In this document: in pieces, positions 17,787 through 26,295 of the stretch
Layout: the number at the start of each line of letters is the position of its first letter
Position numbering within the stretch: the first letter of the stretch is position 1
NCBI GenBank assembly: GCA_037147235.1
Contig: JBAWVO010000023.1
Coordinates: 1-40,449 of the forward strand
Length of the DNA: 40,449 bases
Reading direction: 5' to 3'
Source: JANXQG01 sp037147235
GTDB taxonomy: Bacteria > Planctomycetota > Planctomycetia > Pirellulales > Thermoguttaceae
Translations under genes and position numbers: made by a program
The notes under the pieces: generated by a model
Seen by the model: the letters and a program-made list of their open reading frames with translations, nothing else
Database searches by the model: none
What the model was told of the DNA's origin: nothing

Positions 17787-18895
17787 ACTTCTTTGGGGAG
17801 CGTGTAGGGTTTGGCGGTGTTCGTCACATCTTTGTAAGCCGGGGGCTGGTCAATGCTGATCGTCATGATGCCTTTTGCGCCGTCAAGTGCTTTCATGACG
17901 TCCACGCAGCGCCAGTCCTTGTTGAAATACCGCCGGTAATAATACTTCTTCTGTCCCAAGTCCACGGCGACCGCCCAGCAGGTGGTGTCGTATTCCGTTG
18001 TCTTGCCGCTCAGGTCGCGAACGGTGCCCTTCGCAATGTCGATATTATTGAGGATCGTCATCGCCAAGTTAAGCCCCTCGTCGTACCCTTTGGCCGGCAA
18101 AGCCGAGGTGACCAGGGCCGCTATCCTGACGAATCTCGATGGGGGCGTGTAGTCGCCGGGGAGTCCCAGCATCCCCGTGCCCTGACCAAACCCGCTTGCT
18201 TTGATGCCTTCGACGGTGATCGGGTTGGCGTTGTTTGGCGTAAGGTTCACGTAGTTGCGGAGATTCGTGAGATGCCAGTCGAGTGCTGGTGAATTCGTCA
18301 TGACGCCGATTGGATTGTCATAAACCTTCAGTTCTCCCTCGACATACTCGATAACGAGGGACTTTCCCTGCGAATCATGGATGGTGTAATGAAGCGGCAT
18401 GTCTCCCGCTATGTCGGACACGACGTGACAAACGCGGATATGCTTGATCCCTTCTCTCACTTCGGCGACCGTGGCAAAGTTCGCGAGGATCCAGGTGATC
18501 ACCTCATACTGAGCGATCGTCTTGCCGGCCTTTTGGGCATCGAACGGCTGATATTTGGCGTATTCAATAAAGAAGAGGTTGCCGGCCGCAAGACCCTGGT
18601 CGTTGATGCCGTCGATCAACTGGGGCAGTCCACCGGCATTCATTCCCACCACGCCATACTTCGTGGTCCATTTCAGCCCATTCTGCTTGCCGTCAGGGAG
18701 CGTTCCTACGTATTCGGTCCCTTTCGGCACGACGGAGATGCTGGAAGCGAAGGACTGGCCTTCCAGCGTCCGCCCGTAAAAGACGTACCCTTCTTTCGTC
18801 TTCACCCTGAAACTGGTGCAGGCGTAAGAAGAGGCCGCGGTAACGGCAACCACGAACAGCAAAAATGACACGCTCACGAACTTTGACTTCGACAT
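17765..18895 (-). CDS. Choloylglycine hydrolase / penicillin V acylase family Ntn hydrolase
   Basis: This 376-residue protein has a signal peptide (1-25, ending SSYA) followed at once by CTSFRV. Cleavage would expose Cys26 as the N-terminal nucleophile, the hallmark of this linear amide C-N hydrolase family. FYGRTLEGQ, GMNAGGLPQLIDGINDQGLAAGNL and NSPALDWHLTNLRNY are the family's other conserved segments. Members cleave amide bonds in bile salts, penicillin V or acyl-homoserine lactones; the substrate here is unknown and export to the periplasm is inferred. AGGGGAAA precedes the ATG. The 3' end overlaps the ThuA-like gene by 22 bp on the opposite strand. Confidence 0.9.
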   Translation of the reverse strand: MSKSKFVSVSFLLFVVAVTAASSYACTSFRVKTKEGYVFYGRTLEGQSFASSISVVPKGTEYVGTLPDGKQNGLKWTTKYGVVGMNAGGLPQLIDGINDQGLAAGNLFFIEYAKYQPFDAQKAGKTIAQYEVITWILANFATVAEVREGIKHIRVCHVVSDIAGDMPLHYTIHDSQGKSLVIEYVEGELKVYDNPIGVMTNSPALDWHLTNLRNYVNLTPNNANPITVEGIKASGFGQGTGMLGLPGDYTPPSRFVRIAALVTSALPAKGYDEGLNLAMTILNNIDIAKGTVRDLSGKTTEYDTTCWAVAVDLGQKKYYYRRYFNKDWRCVDVMKALDGAKGIMTISIDQPPAYKDVTNTAKPYTLPKEVYPEGKP

Positions 18896-18940
18896 AACTT
18901 TCCCCTTGTTTTAGGAAGCTTTATATACCCGCATTTCTCC

Positions 18941-19112
18941 CCGTAGGGTGGGTGGAGCAGGACTGGTGCGTTACGCGAACACGTCCAAAACAGCGGTAAG
19001 TGTTCTCGATGGTTCGACTTCGTGCGCAACCCACCATTTCCGGGGTGGTTCGCTTCACGCACCCTACGGGTTGCTGTCACTGCTAGCACTTCGCAACTTT
19101 ATGATCAAGGCC
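18941..19112. repeat. Palindromic core element with one family 3-like arm
   Basis: The core (18941-19070) starts CCGTAGGGTGGGTGG, contains GGTGCGTTACGCGAAC and ends CACGCACCCTACGGG. It is related to the cores at 22051-22189 and 24312-24451. To the right, 19071-19112 carries TGCTGTCACTGCTAGC and TTATGATCAAGGCC, which resemble family 3 arms. No left arm is seen. It accounts for most of the gap between 18895 and 19295; no gene is seen in that gap, though the frame of the next gene is open from 19166. Confidence 0.7.
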
Positions 19113-19294
19113 ACAGAACACCACCCTGCGCCCCACATTGGGCATAACTTAGTCTAGCTTACGGATTGCGTGATTTGGCAATCGGAATGATGTGCGCGTT
19201 TTCTCGACCTAGAGTTACGTGTCTGCCATGGCATGATCGTCATGCGGGGCAGTTGCACAACCTTCACGGAGTACTCGCAGGAAAGGTTTACTAC

Positions 19295-20302
19295 ATGCGT
19301 AAGACGCTCATTTTGGCCGGCATTCTAATGGCGGCCTTGGCACTGCGGACGGCGACCGCGCAGCAGAAAGCTGCGCCGGAGCGACAGTCCGCCACACCGG
19401 GGATTGCGATCGACGCACACCCGATGGAACAAGCCCGCCAGGAGGATGCGAAGGCGATTCGCGACGTGGCCGACGCCTTTTTGCAGGCGTACAACGCAAA
19501 GAACGCCAAAAGCTTGGCGGCCCTCTTTGTTCCCGCAGGCGAGATCGTCAGCGAGACCGGAAAGAGTTTCCAAGGCCGCGAGGCCATCGAACGCGAGTTC
19601 GCCGCGATCTTTCAGGAACACCCCAAGGCGAAGATTCGGGCTGTCGTTCAGTCGATTCGTTTCATTGGCCCAACACTGGCGGTCGAAGACGGCTTGACGA
19701 CCGTGACCGAGAGCGATCAACCAATCGAACGCAGCCGGTACATGGTCGTGCAGGTCAAGCAGGATGGCAAGTGGCAGATGGCCAGTGCCCGCGATTTTGC
19801 CGACGAGGCTGCGTTGCCGGCGGAAGAACTTCGCCAATTGGAATGGCTGATCGGCGAGTGGGTCGATGAAAGCCCGGATGCTTTGGTCATTACTTCGTAC
19901 TGGTGGGATATAAAACGCGACGCCATCATGAGCCACTTCACCGTGCAGATCCATGGTCGGCCGGTCACAACCGGCAGACAGCGCATCGGTTGGGATCCAC
20001 GGACGAAGAAGTTGCACTCGTGGGTGTTCGACGCGGCGGGCGGCTTTTCCGAGGGCGTTTGGACGCGCACGGGCAATCAATGGCTGATCAAGATGACTGG
20101 AGTCACGGCCGACGGACATGCGGCTTCCGCGACGAACGTGATCACCCGCGTGGCCAAGGATCGCGCGACATGGCAATCCCGCGATCGCGTGATCGGCGAT
20201 AAAACGGAGCAGAACCTCGATAAGATTACCATCGTGCGAAAACCGCCCATGCCCCAAGCGGCGAACGGCACCAGCAGACCATCGGCAGGAGAATCCAAAT
20301 GA
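19295..20302 (+). CDS. Secreted SnoaL-like (DUF4440) protein with C-terminal beta domain
   Basis: This 335-residue protein has a signal peptide (about 1-23, MRKTLILAGILMAALALRTA then TA). A SnoaL/NTF2-like domain follows at about 45-175, including AFLQAYNAKNAKSLAALF and a following GREAIEREF, a pattern seen in the SgcJ/EcaC group. The C-terminal 150 residues (LEWLIGEWVDES, then SYWWDIKRD and WVFDAAGGFSEG) look like a lipocalin-like or DUF1579-type beta domain. No catalytic role can be assigned. The frame is open from 19166, but the ATG at 19295 has GCAGGAAAGG upstream and starts the signal peptide. The stop overlaps the next gene's ATG (ATGA at 20299-20302), so the two are probably coupled. 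Confidence 0.8.
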   Translation: MRKTLILAGILMAALALRTATAQQKAAPERQSATPGIAIDAHPMEQARQEDAKAIRDVADAFLQAYNAKNAKSLAALFVPAGEIVSETGKSFQGREAIEREFAAIFQEHPKAKIRAVVQSIRFIGPTLAVEDGLTTVTESDQPIERSRYMVVQVKQDGKWQMASARDFADEAALPAEELRQLEWLIGEWVDESPDALVITSYWWDIKRDAIMSHFTVQIHGRPVTTGRQRIGWDPRTKKLHSWVFDAAGGFSEGVWTRTGNQWLIKMTGVTADGHAASATNVITRVAKDRATWQSRDRVIGDKTEQNLDKITIVRKPPMPQAANGTSRPSAGESK

Positions 20303-21894
20303 ACATCAACTCAAAACAACTTTTGGCATCGCTGCTGATCGCTCTGTGGGCAGCCTGTCCCGCCATGGCTGGACGCGGTGGCGGCGGTGGCGGTGGCGGT
20401 TTCCATGGCGGTGGTGGTGGCGGATACCATGGCGGCGGCTACAGCGGCGGTGGCGGATACCATGGCGGTGGCTACGGCGGTGGCGGTGGATACCACGGTG
20501 GTGGTGAGTATCACGGCGGTGGTGAGTACCACGGCGGTAGTGAGTTCCACGGTTTCGACGGTGGCACAGGTGCCTATCACACACCGTCATTCAACCCATC
20601 GCGAGAAACAGGCGAGGGCGGCAGGACGAATTTCCCGTCGAATAATCCATGGCAAGGCGCGCACGCTGGCCCTGGCCCCGGTCCGCATCCTGCCCCTGGT
20701 CCACATCCTGGCCCTGGCCCGCATCCTGGCCCTGGCCCGCATCCTGGCCCTGGCCCCGGTCCGCATCCTGGCCCCGGTCCTGGTCCACATCCTGGTCCCG
20801 GGCCACATCCTGACTGGTGGCACGGACAGTGGAGCAATCATTGGCATGGTTGGTACAACGGCCCGGCCGCTTGGTGGGGTGCTGGACTTGCCACGGGATT
20901 GGTCGCGGGAGCCATCGACACGCCTTGGTCGTGGGGCTACTGGCCGTACAGCAACCCGTACTACGTTGCTCCGACCGTGGTTGGCGGCGCAACGTACAAC
21001 TACTCGCAGCCGATCGCCTCGGCGATCCCAGCCACCAATACCGGCCAGGCAATTCAGATGACCGACAACTCGCAGGGCGCGGCGTCCGAGTCGCCGACCG
21101 ACCAGGCAACCGATCTGCTCAACGCGGCACGCAATGTTTTTGAGAAGGGCGAATACCCAGAGGCTTTGTCGCTGTGCAACACGGCGATTTCCAAGACACC
21201 CAATGCCGGCGTGCTGCACGAGTTTCGCGGGCTGACGCAGTTTGCCTTGAAAGACTACAAGGAGGCGGCATGCACAATCTACGCCGTATTATCGGTAGGT
21301 CCCGGTTGGGACTGGACGACCTTAAGCAGTCTCTATCCGGACGTTGAGGTCTATTCCTCGCAACTACGTGCCCTGGAACAGTACGTGCGGGCGAACCCGA
21401 ATGTCGCCCAGGCTCACTTTCTGCTGGCCTATCACTACATGACCTGCGGACATGTCGATGCTGCCGCGCAACAGTTCAAAGCAGCGGCCGAGTTGAATTC
21501 CAAGGACCAATTATCGGTCCAGCTTGCCAATACGTTGACGAAAGGTGCTACACCCGACGCAACACCGACTGCCGCGAAACCGGCGGCACCCAGTGCGCCG
21601 GCCAAGCCCATCGAGAGCGCGATGCTCGTCGGCGATTGGAAGGCCAGTCGGTCCGATGGCACCAACATTGCGCTTCGTCTGAGCAAGGAAGGCAAGTACA
21701 CGTGGAAGTTGACGCAACAGGGCAAGCCAATCGAATATAACGGCCCATACAGCGTCGCGGACGGTCTGTTGATCCTCAAGCAGAACAACGCCCCCGTGAT
21801 GGTCGGCCAAGTGACGTTGCTGGCAGACAATCAGTTCAATTTCAGACTACCCGGCGACAACCCAAGCGATCCCGGGTTGACGTTTGGCAAGTAG
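20299..21894 (+). CDS. Secreted Gly/His- and Pro/Gly-rich TPR protein
   Basis: This 531-residue protein has a signal peptide ending AMA near residue 24. Next comes a Gly/Tyr/His-rich repeat region (about 26-90, units like GGGYHGG) and a Pro/Gly/His repeat (about 130-172, units GPHPGP). A hydrophobic, Trp-rich segment lies near 180-215. TPR-like helices follow (about 270-415, with LLNAARNVFEKGEYPEALSL), then a small beta domain (LVGDWKASRSDG to the end). The low-complexity part could be extracellular, metal-binding through its histidines, or an anchor; none of this is proven. It is coupled to the SnoaL-like gene by a 4-bp overlap and followed by a strong hairpin at 21968. Confidence 0.75.
   Translation: MNINSKQLLASLLIALWAACPAMAGRGGGGGGGGFHGGGGGGYHGGGYSGGGGYHGGGYGGGGGYHGGGEYHGGGEYHGGSEFHGFDGGTGAYHTPSFNPSRETGEGGRTNFPSNNPWQGAHAGPGPGPHPAPGPHPGPGPHPGPGPHPGPGPGPHPGPGPGPHPGPGPHPDWWHGQWSNHWHGWYNGPAAWWGAGLATGLVAGAIDTPWSWGYWPYSNPYYVAPTVVGGATYNYSQPIASAIPATNTGQAIQMTDNSQGAASESPTDQATDLLNAARNVFEKGEYPEALSLCNTAISKTPNAGVLHEFRGLTQFALKDYKEAACTIYAVLSVGPGWDWTTLSSLYPDVEVYSSQLRALEQYVRANPNVAQAHFLLAYHYMTCGHVDAAAQQFKAAAELNSKDQLSVQLANTLTKGATPDATPTAAKPAAPSAPAKPIESAMLVGDWKASRSDGTNIALRLSKEGKYTWKLTQQGKPIEYNGPYSVADGLLILKQNNAPVMVGQVTLLADNQFNFRLPGDNPSDPGLTFGK
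20384..20560 (+). repeat. Tandem GGY/HGG-coding repeat
   Basis: Repeated GGCGGTGGC and TACCATGGCGGTGG-type units, with period lengths that are multiples of three, encode the Gly/His/Tyr-rich segment of the TPR protein. The reading frame is kept throughout. Confidence 0.85.
20670..20815 (+). repeat. Tandem GPHPGP-coding repeat
   Basis: Units such as CCTGGCCCTGGCCCGCAT occur about eight times with small length changes that preserve the frame. They encode the Pro/Gly/His-rich part of the TPR protein. Confidence 0.85.
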
Positions 21895-21967
21895 ACGACT
21901 CGCGACGGTCGGTGCGGGTCTTGTCTGCCCCGGATTCGGCGAGGGTCTCCTGCCCCCGCCGAAACGC

Positions 21968-22008
21968 CCGACCGAAGGTCTCCTGGTGAGTGAGAGACCT
22001 TCGGTCGG
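21968..22008. terminator. Perfect 15-bp hairpin after the TPR gene
   Basis: The arms CCGACCGAAGGTCTC (21968-21982) and GAGACCTTCGGTCGG (21994-22008) are perfect complements around an 11-base loop, 74 bases after the TPR gene stop. No U-run follows. The right arm now runs directly into a palindromic element. It may act as a terminator, or be another repeat copy. Confidence 0.5.
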
Positions 22009-22234
22009 CCATGATCACAACCTTGCCAACTGCTAACAGTGACGGCAGGCCGTAGGGTGCGTGAAGAGAACCAACACACAGGAAATGGTGCGTTGCGCAC
22101 GGACCCAATACTTCGAGAACATCTACCCCGGAATAGACCGGTTCGCGTAACGCACCATTTCGCGGGCCTCCGTGCTCCACGCACCCTACTTCGAGCCAGC
22201 AATGACAGCAGTTGGCAAGGTTATGATCGAGGCC
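22007..22234. mobile_element. Full palindrome family 3 element (MITE-like)
   Basis: The outer arms start GGCCATGATCACAACCTTGC and end with GCAAGGTTATGATCGAGGCC. They enclose a core (22051-22189) that starts CGTAGGGTGCGTGAAG and ends CGCACCCTAC. The 12-bp sequence CCTTCGGTCGGC is present on both sides (21998-22009 and 22235-22246), consistent with a target-site duplication. No transposase is encoded, so movement would need one in trans. Confidence 0.7.
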
Positions 22235-22249
22235 CCTTCGGTCGGCGGC

Positions 22250-22307
22250 GTGGCTCGGTCAGAGACCGGCCACAACAGTGGCTGCCCTGTTTTGTGGGGC
22301 AAGCCAC
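22250..22307. repeat. Double hairpin repeat upstream of sigma gene
   Basis: Two adjacent hairpins share GTGGC/GCCAC bases: 22250-22273 (GTGGCTCGGTC, AGA loop, GACCGGCCAC) and 22279-22307 (GTGGCTGCCC and GGGGCAAGCCAC). The rest of the gap to 22630 holds no recognised gene or clear promoter boxes. The promoter of the sigma gene probably lies between 22310 and 22600. Confidence 0.6.
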
Positions 22308-22630
22308 CCCCGCGCCCTTCTGGTGGTTGATTAGAACTTGAACCCTCAGTTCTCTTTGCGGGCGATCTCGTGCGGCAGGCGACGCTAGCCTCGCACGGGT
22401 AGCAACCGTGATTCCGTAAATCAACGTGTGTTGCGGCATGGTGTTGCCATAATTCAACATTCGTTTGGACTTCCGTGCGCCCGCGCAGCTTTATTCTGGC
22501 GCAAGCTGTTATCCAGCAAGCTCTTGCGACGAGTACCCATGCTGCGCCGATGTTTTGGCACCCGACGTGCTTTCTGAAGATGTCACCGATTCAGCACCCA
22601 GGAACATCCTGCTTCTCGAAGGAGTGTCTC

Positions 22631-24295
22631 GTGACCAAAGCCGCCACCAAGTTCGCCCGCACCAAGAAGTCGCAACCGAAGATGCCTCGCGCTGCCCGCC
22701 CCTTTGAAGACGATATCTTTAGCGACAATCCGTTTGAAATCGAAGATTCCCACCTAGACGATGAATCGGAACACATGGGCGACGAAGATATCGAGGCCGA
22801 CCTGGAGTTGGAACTTGACGCCGACCTGGAAGCCGAGAAGCTGACCGGCAACGACGACCAGATCGACGATCCCATCCGCATCTACCTGATGCAAATGGGC
22901 GAGATTCCCATGCTCACTCGCGCGGAAGAGATCGTGGCTGCCAAGCAGATCAAGAGTGCCCGTCGCCGCTATCGCCACACCACGCTAGCCACCGACTACG
23001 TGCTGCATTCCACAATCGATATGCTCAAGAGTATCCGCGACGGGCGGTCGCGGCTGGATCGCACGATGGAAGTCTCGGTGATCAATATTCGGGAGAAGAA
23101 GCGGCTGACGAAGGTTCTCGCACCCAACCTCGAAACGCTGGCCCACATTGTCGAGCAGAATCGCAAGGATTTTGCCGTGGCGATCCACAAACACCGACCC
23201 TTGAAGCAGCGTCGTGCGGCCTGGAAGCGGCTGATCGCTCGCCGTAGCCGAGCCGTGCGCCTGATCGAGGAACTCAGCCTGCGGACCCAGCGATTGCAGC
23301 CGATCCTGGATAAACTCAAGCAGGTCTCGCGACAGATCGAAGAAGTGTACTCGCAGATCCGTCGGCTCAAGGACCAGCCGAATGTCGCTCCTCAACGGGC
23401 CGCGCTGAAAAAAGAACTCTGCCAACTGATGAAGATCACGCTGGAAAGCCCCGGCACGCTTCGCCGCCGTATTGCCCGCATCAACGGATTGGCCTTTGAA
23501 TATGAAGCCGCCAAGCGGCGGCTCTCGGCCGGCAACCTGCGGCTGGTCGTCTCCATCGCCAAACGCTACCGCAACCGCGGTCTGAGCTTCCTCGACCTCA
23601 TTCAGGAAGGCAACACCGGCCTGATGCGGGCAGTCGATAAGTTCGAGTCGGCCCGGGGATACAAGTTCTCAACTTATGCCACGTGGTGGATACGCCAAGC
23701 GATCACCCGGGCGATCGCCGACCAGAGCCGCACGATCCGCGTGCCGGTACACATGATCGAGTCGATGGGGCGCGTGCGGGGCGTTCATCGCCAGTTGCTC
23801 CAGGAAAACGGCACCGAGCCGAACCTTGAAGAAACCGCCTTGGCCGCCGGCATCTCGATCAACGAAACGACTTGCGTCATGCGGATGACCCGCGAGCCGC
23901 TGTCGCTCGATCAGCCGGTAGGCGAGCACGACGACACCTACTTCGGCGAGTTCCTGGAAGATTATCGCGAAAACGATCCTTTGATGGAAATGAACCAGGA
24001 CATGCTCAAGGCGAAGATTGCCGACGTACTCCAGAGCCTCGACTATCGCGAGCGGGAGATCATCCGTCTCCGTTATGGCTTGGTTGACGGCTATTCCTAC
24101 ACGCTCGAAGAGGTCGGCAAGATCTTCTCGGTCACACGGGAGCGAGTTCGCCAGATCGAGACCAAGGCCGTGAAGGCATTGCAGCATCCAGTCCGCGCCC
24201 GGCAGCTTTCTGGCTTCCTCAACGAGACGCGCCATCCCGCGCCGCTGACCGAGGTGAGCAGTGACACCGCGGACGTTTCACTGGAGAGCGTGTGA
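22631..24295 (+). CDS. rpoD: RNA polymerase sigma-70 factor, housekeeping type
   Basis: This 554-residue sigma-70 factor directs RNA polymerase to promoters. An acidic N-terminal stretch (about 24-78) precedes region 1.2 (DDPIRIYLMQMGEIPMLTRA, 79-98). A basic helical non-conserved region of about 190 residues leads to region 2 (about 298-363, including LDLIQEGNTGLMRAVDKFE and YATWWIRQAI). Regions 3 and 4 follow, with EVGKIFSVTRERVRQIE near the C-terminus. This layout is RpoD/SigA-like, not ECF. The GTG at 22631 is chosen because AAGGAG (22618-22623) lies seven bases upstream. The frame stays open to 22475, but the upstream translation is unlike a sigma factor. Whether it is the main or a secondary group 1/2 sigma is not provable here. 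Confidence 0.9.
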   Translation: MTKAATKFARTKKSQPKMPRAARPFEDDIFSDNPFEIEDSHLDDESEHMGDEDIEADLELELDADLEAEKLTGNDDQIDDPIRIYLMQMGEIPMLTRAEEIVAAKQIKSARRRYRHTTLATDYVLHSTIDMLKSIRDGRSRLDRTMEVSVINIREKKRLTKVLAPNLETLAHIVEQNRKDFAVAIHKHRPLKQRRAAWKRLIARRSRAVRLIEELSLRTQRLQPILDKLKQVSRQIEEVYSQIRRLKDQPNVAPQRAALKKELCQLMKITLESPGTLRRRIARINGLAFEYEAAKRRLSAGNLRLVVSIAKRYRNRGLSFLDLIQEGNTGLMRAVDKFESARGYKFSTYATWWIRQAITRAIADQSRTIRVPVHMIESMGRVRGVHRQLLQENGTEPNLEETALAAGISINETTCVMRMTREPLSLDQPVGEHDDTYFGEFLEDYRENDPLMEMNQDMLKAKIADVLQSLDYREREIIRLRYGLVDGYSYTLEEVGKIFSVTRERVRQIETKAVKALQHPVRARQLSGFLNETRHPAPLTEVSSDTADVSLESV

Positions 24296-24311
24296 GTCCT
24301 GTTGCCGCAAT

Positions 24312-24451
24312 CGTAGGGTGCGTGAAGCGAACCAACACCCGGGAAATGGTGCGTTGCGCACGGACTTAATACTTCGAGAATGTCCACCCTGAAATAGACC
24401 GGTTCGCGTAACGCACCATTTCGGGGGCCTCCGTGCTCCACGTACCCTACG
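24312..24451. repeat. Solo palindromic core element after the sigma gene
   Basis: It starts CGTAGGGTGCGTGAAGCGAA and ends CACGTACCCTACG. Across its length it is close to the core at 22051-22189, sharing AAATGGTGCGTTGCGCACGG and TAGACCGGTTCGCGTAACGC. It has no family 3 arms. Seventeen bases after the sigma stop, it could fold in the transcript and end it. Confidence 0.75.
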
Positions 24452-24579
24452 TTTGCTCATCCAGCGAGGACTATCCATAGCGAACCAACACCCGGGAATA
24501 TCTTTGAGAAGAATAACGAATCTTACCATGGGCACCGTTCCAGTAATGGACACCAAGATTCAACCGAAAGGTGATCACC

Positions 24580-26226
24580 ATGGCAGAAACTACGAACAAC
24601 TCGTTACCCTTTCAAAACGAAGATCAACTCCAAGAAGAAACCCTCTTCATGCTTTTTGTGGACTGGGTGCGGACCGAATTGGTCTGGTACGCCGGCAGTT
24701 TCAGTTTTCACCTCCTTGCGCTTTCGGTCCTATTACTGCTGCCAAACTTTGGCGGTGGCAACAATCCGGGCGACTCGCCCGAACTGGTGTCAAAGGCCGA
24801 AGAAGCGGACAAGAAGGATCTCGATAAATTTGAGAACTTCGATGTCGGCGAAATCAAAGACACCCCGCCTGTCGATTTGAATGTCGACCTGCTGCAACCG
24901 CTCACCGAAGTCGCCCTGAAGGCGGAACATTACGACGAATGCAAGGTCTTCGAGCAACGGAGCAAAGGCACCGTACGCGGCATGACAGAAGTTGGGTCTA
25001 CCGGCGGCGGGGCGTTCGACTTCGGTCCCGGTCCCAGGGTGGCCGGTGCCCTGAGTATCACCCCGGGATCTGGCGGGGATCCCGGCTTCGGTGGTATCGG
25101 CGATATCAGCGGACGGAAGCTCAGGAAAGGCCCCGACGTCACTAGAGTTTCCGAACGGGCGGTGACCGCCGCCCTTATCTGGTTGGCCAAACACCAGATG
25201 TCGGACGGCAGTTGGAGCCTGCAAAACTTCGCGCGGCAATGCAAGGACAAATCTTGCACCGGCACCGGCGGCGTTTCGGCCGATGCCGGCGCGACGGCGA
25301 TGGGCCTCCTCCCCTTTCTAGGCTCCGGGCAAACGCACAGATCCAAAGGCCCTTATAAGGAGCATGTTCTCCGAGGCGTCCAGTGGCTCGTCCGGCATCA
25401 GCAACCCGATGGCAACCTGGCCAAGGGCGCGCAGCAGATGATGTATTCGCACGGTCTAGCCACGATCGCGCTTTCGGAAGCCTACGGGCTGACGGGGGAC
25501 AAGCAAGTCGGTATAGCGGCGCAGGGGGCGGTGAATTTCATCCTTGCCGCCCAGAACACGGCCGACGGCGGCTGGCGGTACAATCCCAAAGACGCCGGCG
25601 ACACCTCCGTGGTCGGTTGGCAATTGATGGCACTGAAGAGCGCGCACATGGCCGGCCTCAACGTCGGAGGGTCGGCCTTCTCCGACACCGGCAAGTGGCT
25701 GGATTTGGTCGCGGTACACGATGGCGCCGAGTATTCCTATCAGCCGGGAGGCGGTCCCTCGCCCACCATGACCTCCGTTGGTCTTCTCTGCCGTCAATAC
25801 CTGGGCACCAAGCGCAACAACCCCATGCTCATCGGCGGCATGGACTATCTATTGAAGCACTTGCCCGACAAAGATTTCTCCAACATCTACTATTGGTATT
25901 ACGCGACCCAGGTCATGCACAACATGCGAGGCAGCGAGTGGGATACCTGGAACCACAAGATGCGCGAATTGCTGGTCACCACCCAGATCCGTAGTGTCGA
26001 TGAGTGCGCCAACGGAAGCTGGGCACCGGAAAAAGACGCCTGGGGTAGAAGTGGCGGTCGAGTCATGCAGACCAGCCTTTCGGCTCTGACCCTGGAAATC
26101 TATTACCGTTATCTGCCCTTGTTCAAGGCCGAAACAGACAGCGGAGAAGGCGAGGGTGCGGGGGCTTCCGCCTCGTTATTCCACACATCTTTTGGACCCC
26201 ATCCGGCTTGCCTGAATGGTAAGTGA
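24580..26226 (+). CDS. Membrane-anchored squalene-cyclase/prenyltransferase-repeat protein
   Basis: This 548-residue protein has one N-terminal membrane segment (about 41-57, FSFHLLALSVLLLLPNF). An acidic linker and a Gly-rich stretch (about 150-190) follow. The C-terminal alpha/alpha-barrel region carries squalene-cyclase-type repeats: SDGSWSL near 210, ADGGWRYNP near 330 and ANGSWAPEKDAWG near 480. Similar proteins are common in planctomycetes. The cyclase DxDD motif was not seen, so a structural or binding role is as likely as terpene cyclisation. The ATG at 24580 is preferred, with AAAGGTG upstream, over a GTG at 24571. The gene converges on the Nudix gene. Confidence 0.8.
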   Translation: MAETTNNSLPFQNEDQLQEETLFMLFVDWVRTELVWYAGSFSFHLLALSVLLLLPNFGGGNNPGDSPELVSKAEEADKKDLDKFENFDVGEIKDTPPVDLNVDLLQPLTEVALKAEHYDECKVFEQRSKGTVRGMTEVGSTGGGAFDFGPGPRVAGALSITPGSGGDPGFGGIGDISGRKLRKGPDVTRVSERAVTAALIWLAKHQMSDGSWSLQNFARQCKDKSCTGTGGVSADAGATAMGLLPFLGSGQTHRSKGPYKEHVLRGVQWLVRHQQPDGNLAKGAQQMMYSHGLATIALSEAYGLTGDKQVGIAAQGAVNFILAAQNTADGGWRYNPKDAGDTSVVGWQLMALKSAHMAGLNVGGSAFSDTGKWLDLVAVHDGAEYSYQPGGGPSPTMTSVGLLCRQYLGTKRNNPMLIGGMDYLLKHLPDKDFSNIYYWYYATQVMHNMRGSEWDTWNHKMRELLVTTQIRSVDECANGSWAPEKDAWGRSGGRVMQTSLSALTLEIYYRYLPLFKAETDSGEGEGAGASASLFHTSFGPHPACLNGK

Positions 26227-26295
26227 GGTTGAATGGCTAAAATGGAGAATGAAGACCAACACGACCCCACCCACCTTGGCGGACAGCCGACAAGT

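Noticed and set aside
20384..20815. Possible CRISPR-like array because of regular repeats
   Set aside because: Repeats are codon-phased, short and without unique spacers; they encode protein repeats.
20306..20837. Minus-strand frames rich in His/Arg, Thr/Ala or Cys/Gly/Pro
   Set aside because: They are translations of the tandem repeats of the plus-strand TPR gene in other frames.
22320..22420. Possible tRNA or structured RNA
   Set aside because: No cloverleaf with a T-arm GTTCRA or acceptor pairing could be drawn.
22221..22460. 79-residue minus-strand frame upstream of the sigma gene
   Set aside because: It runs through the double hairpin repeat; similar translations arise wherever that repeat occurs.
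22475..22630. Extended N-terminus of the sigma factor
   Set aside because: The GTG at 22631 has an ideal AAGGAG; the upstream residues do not look like sigma sequence.
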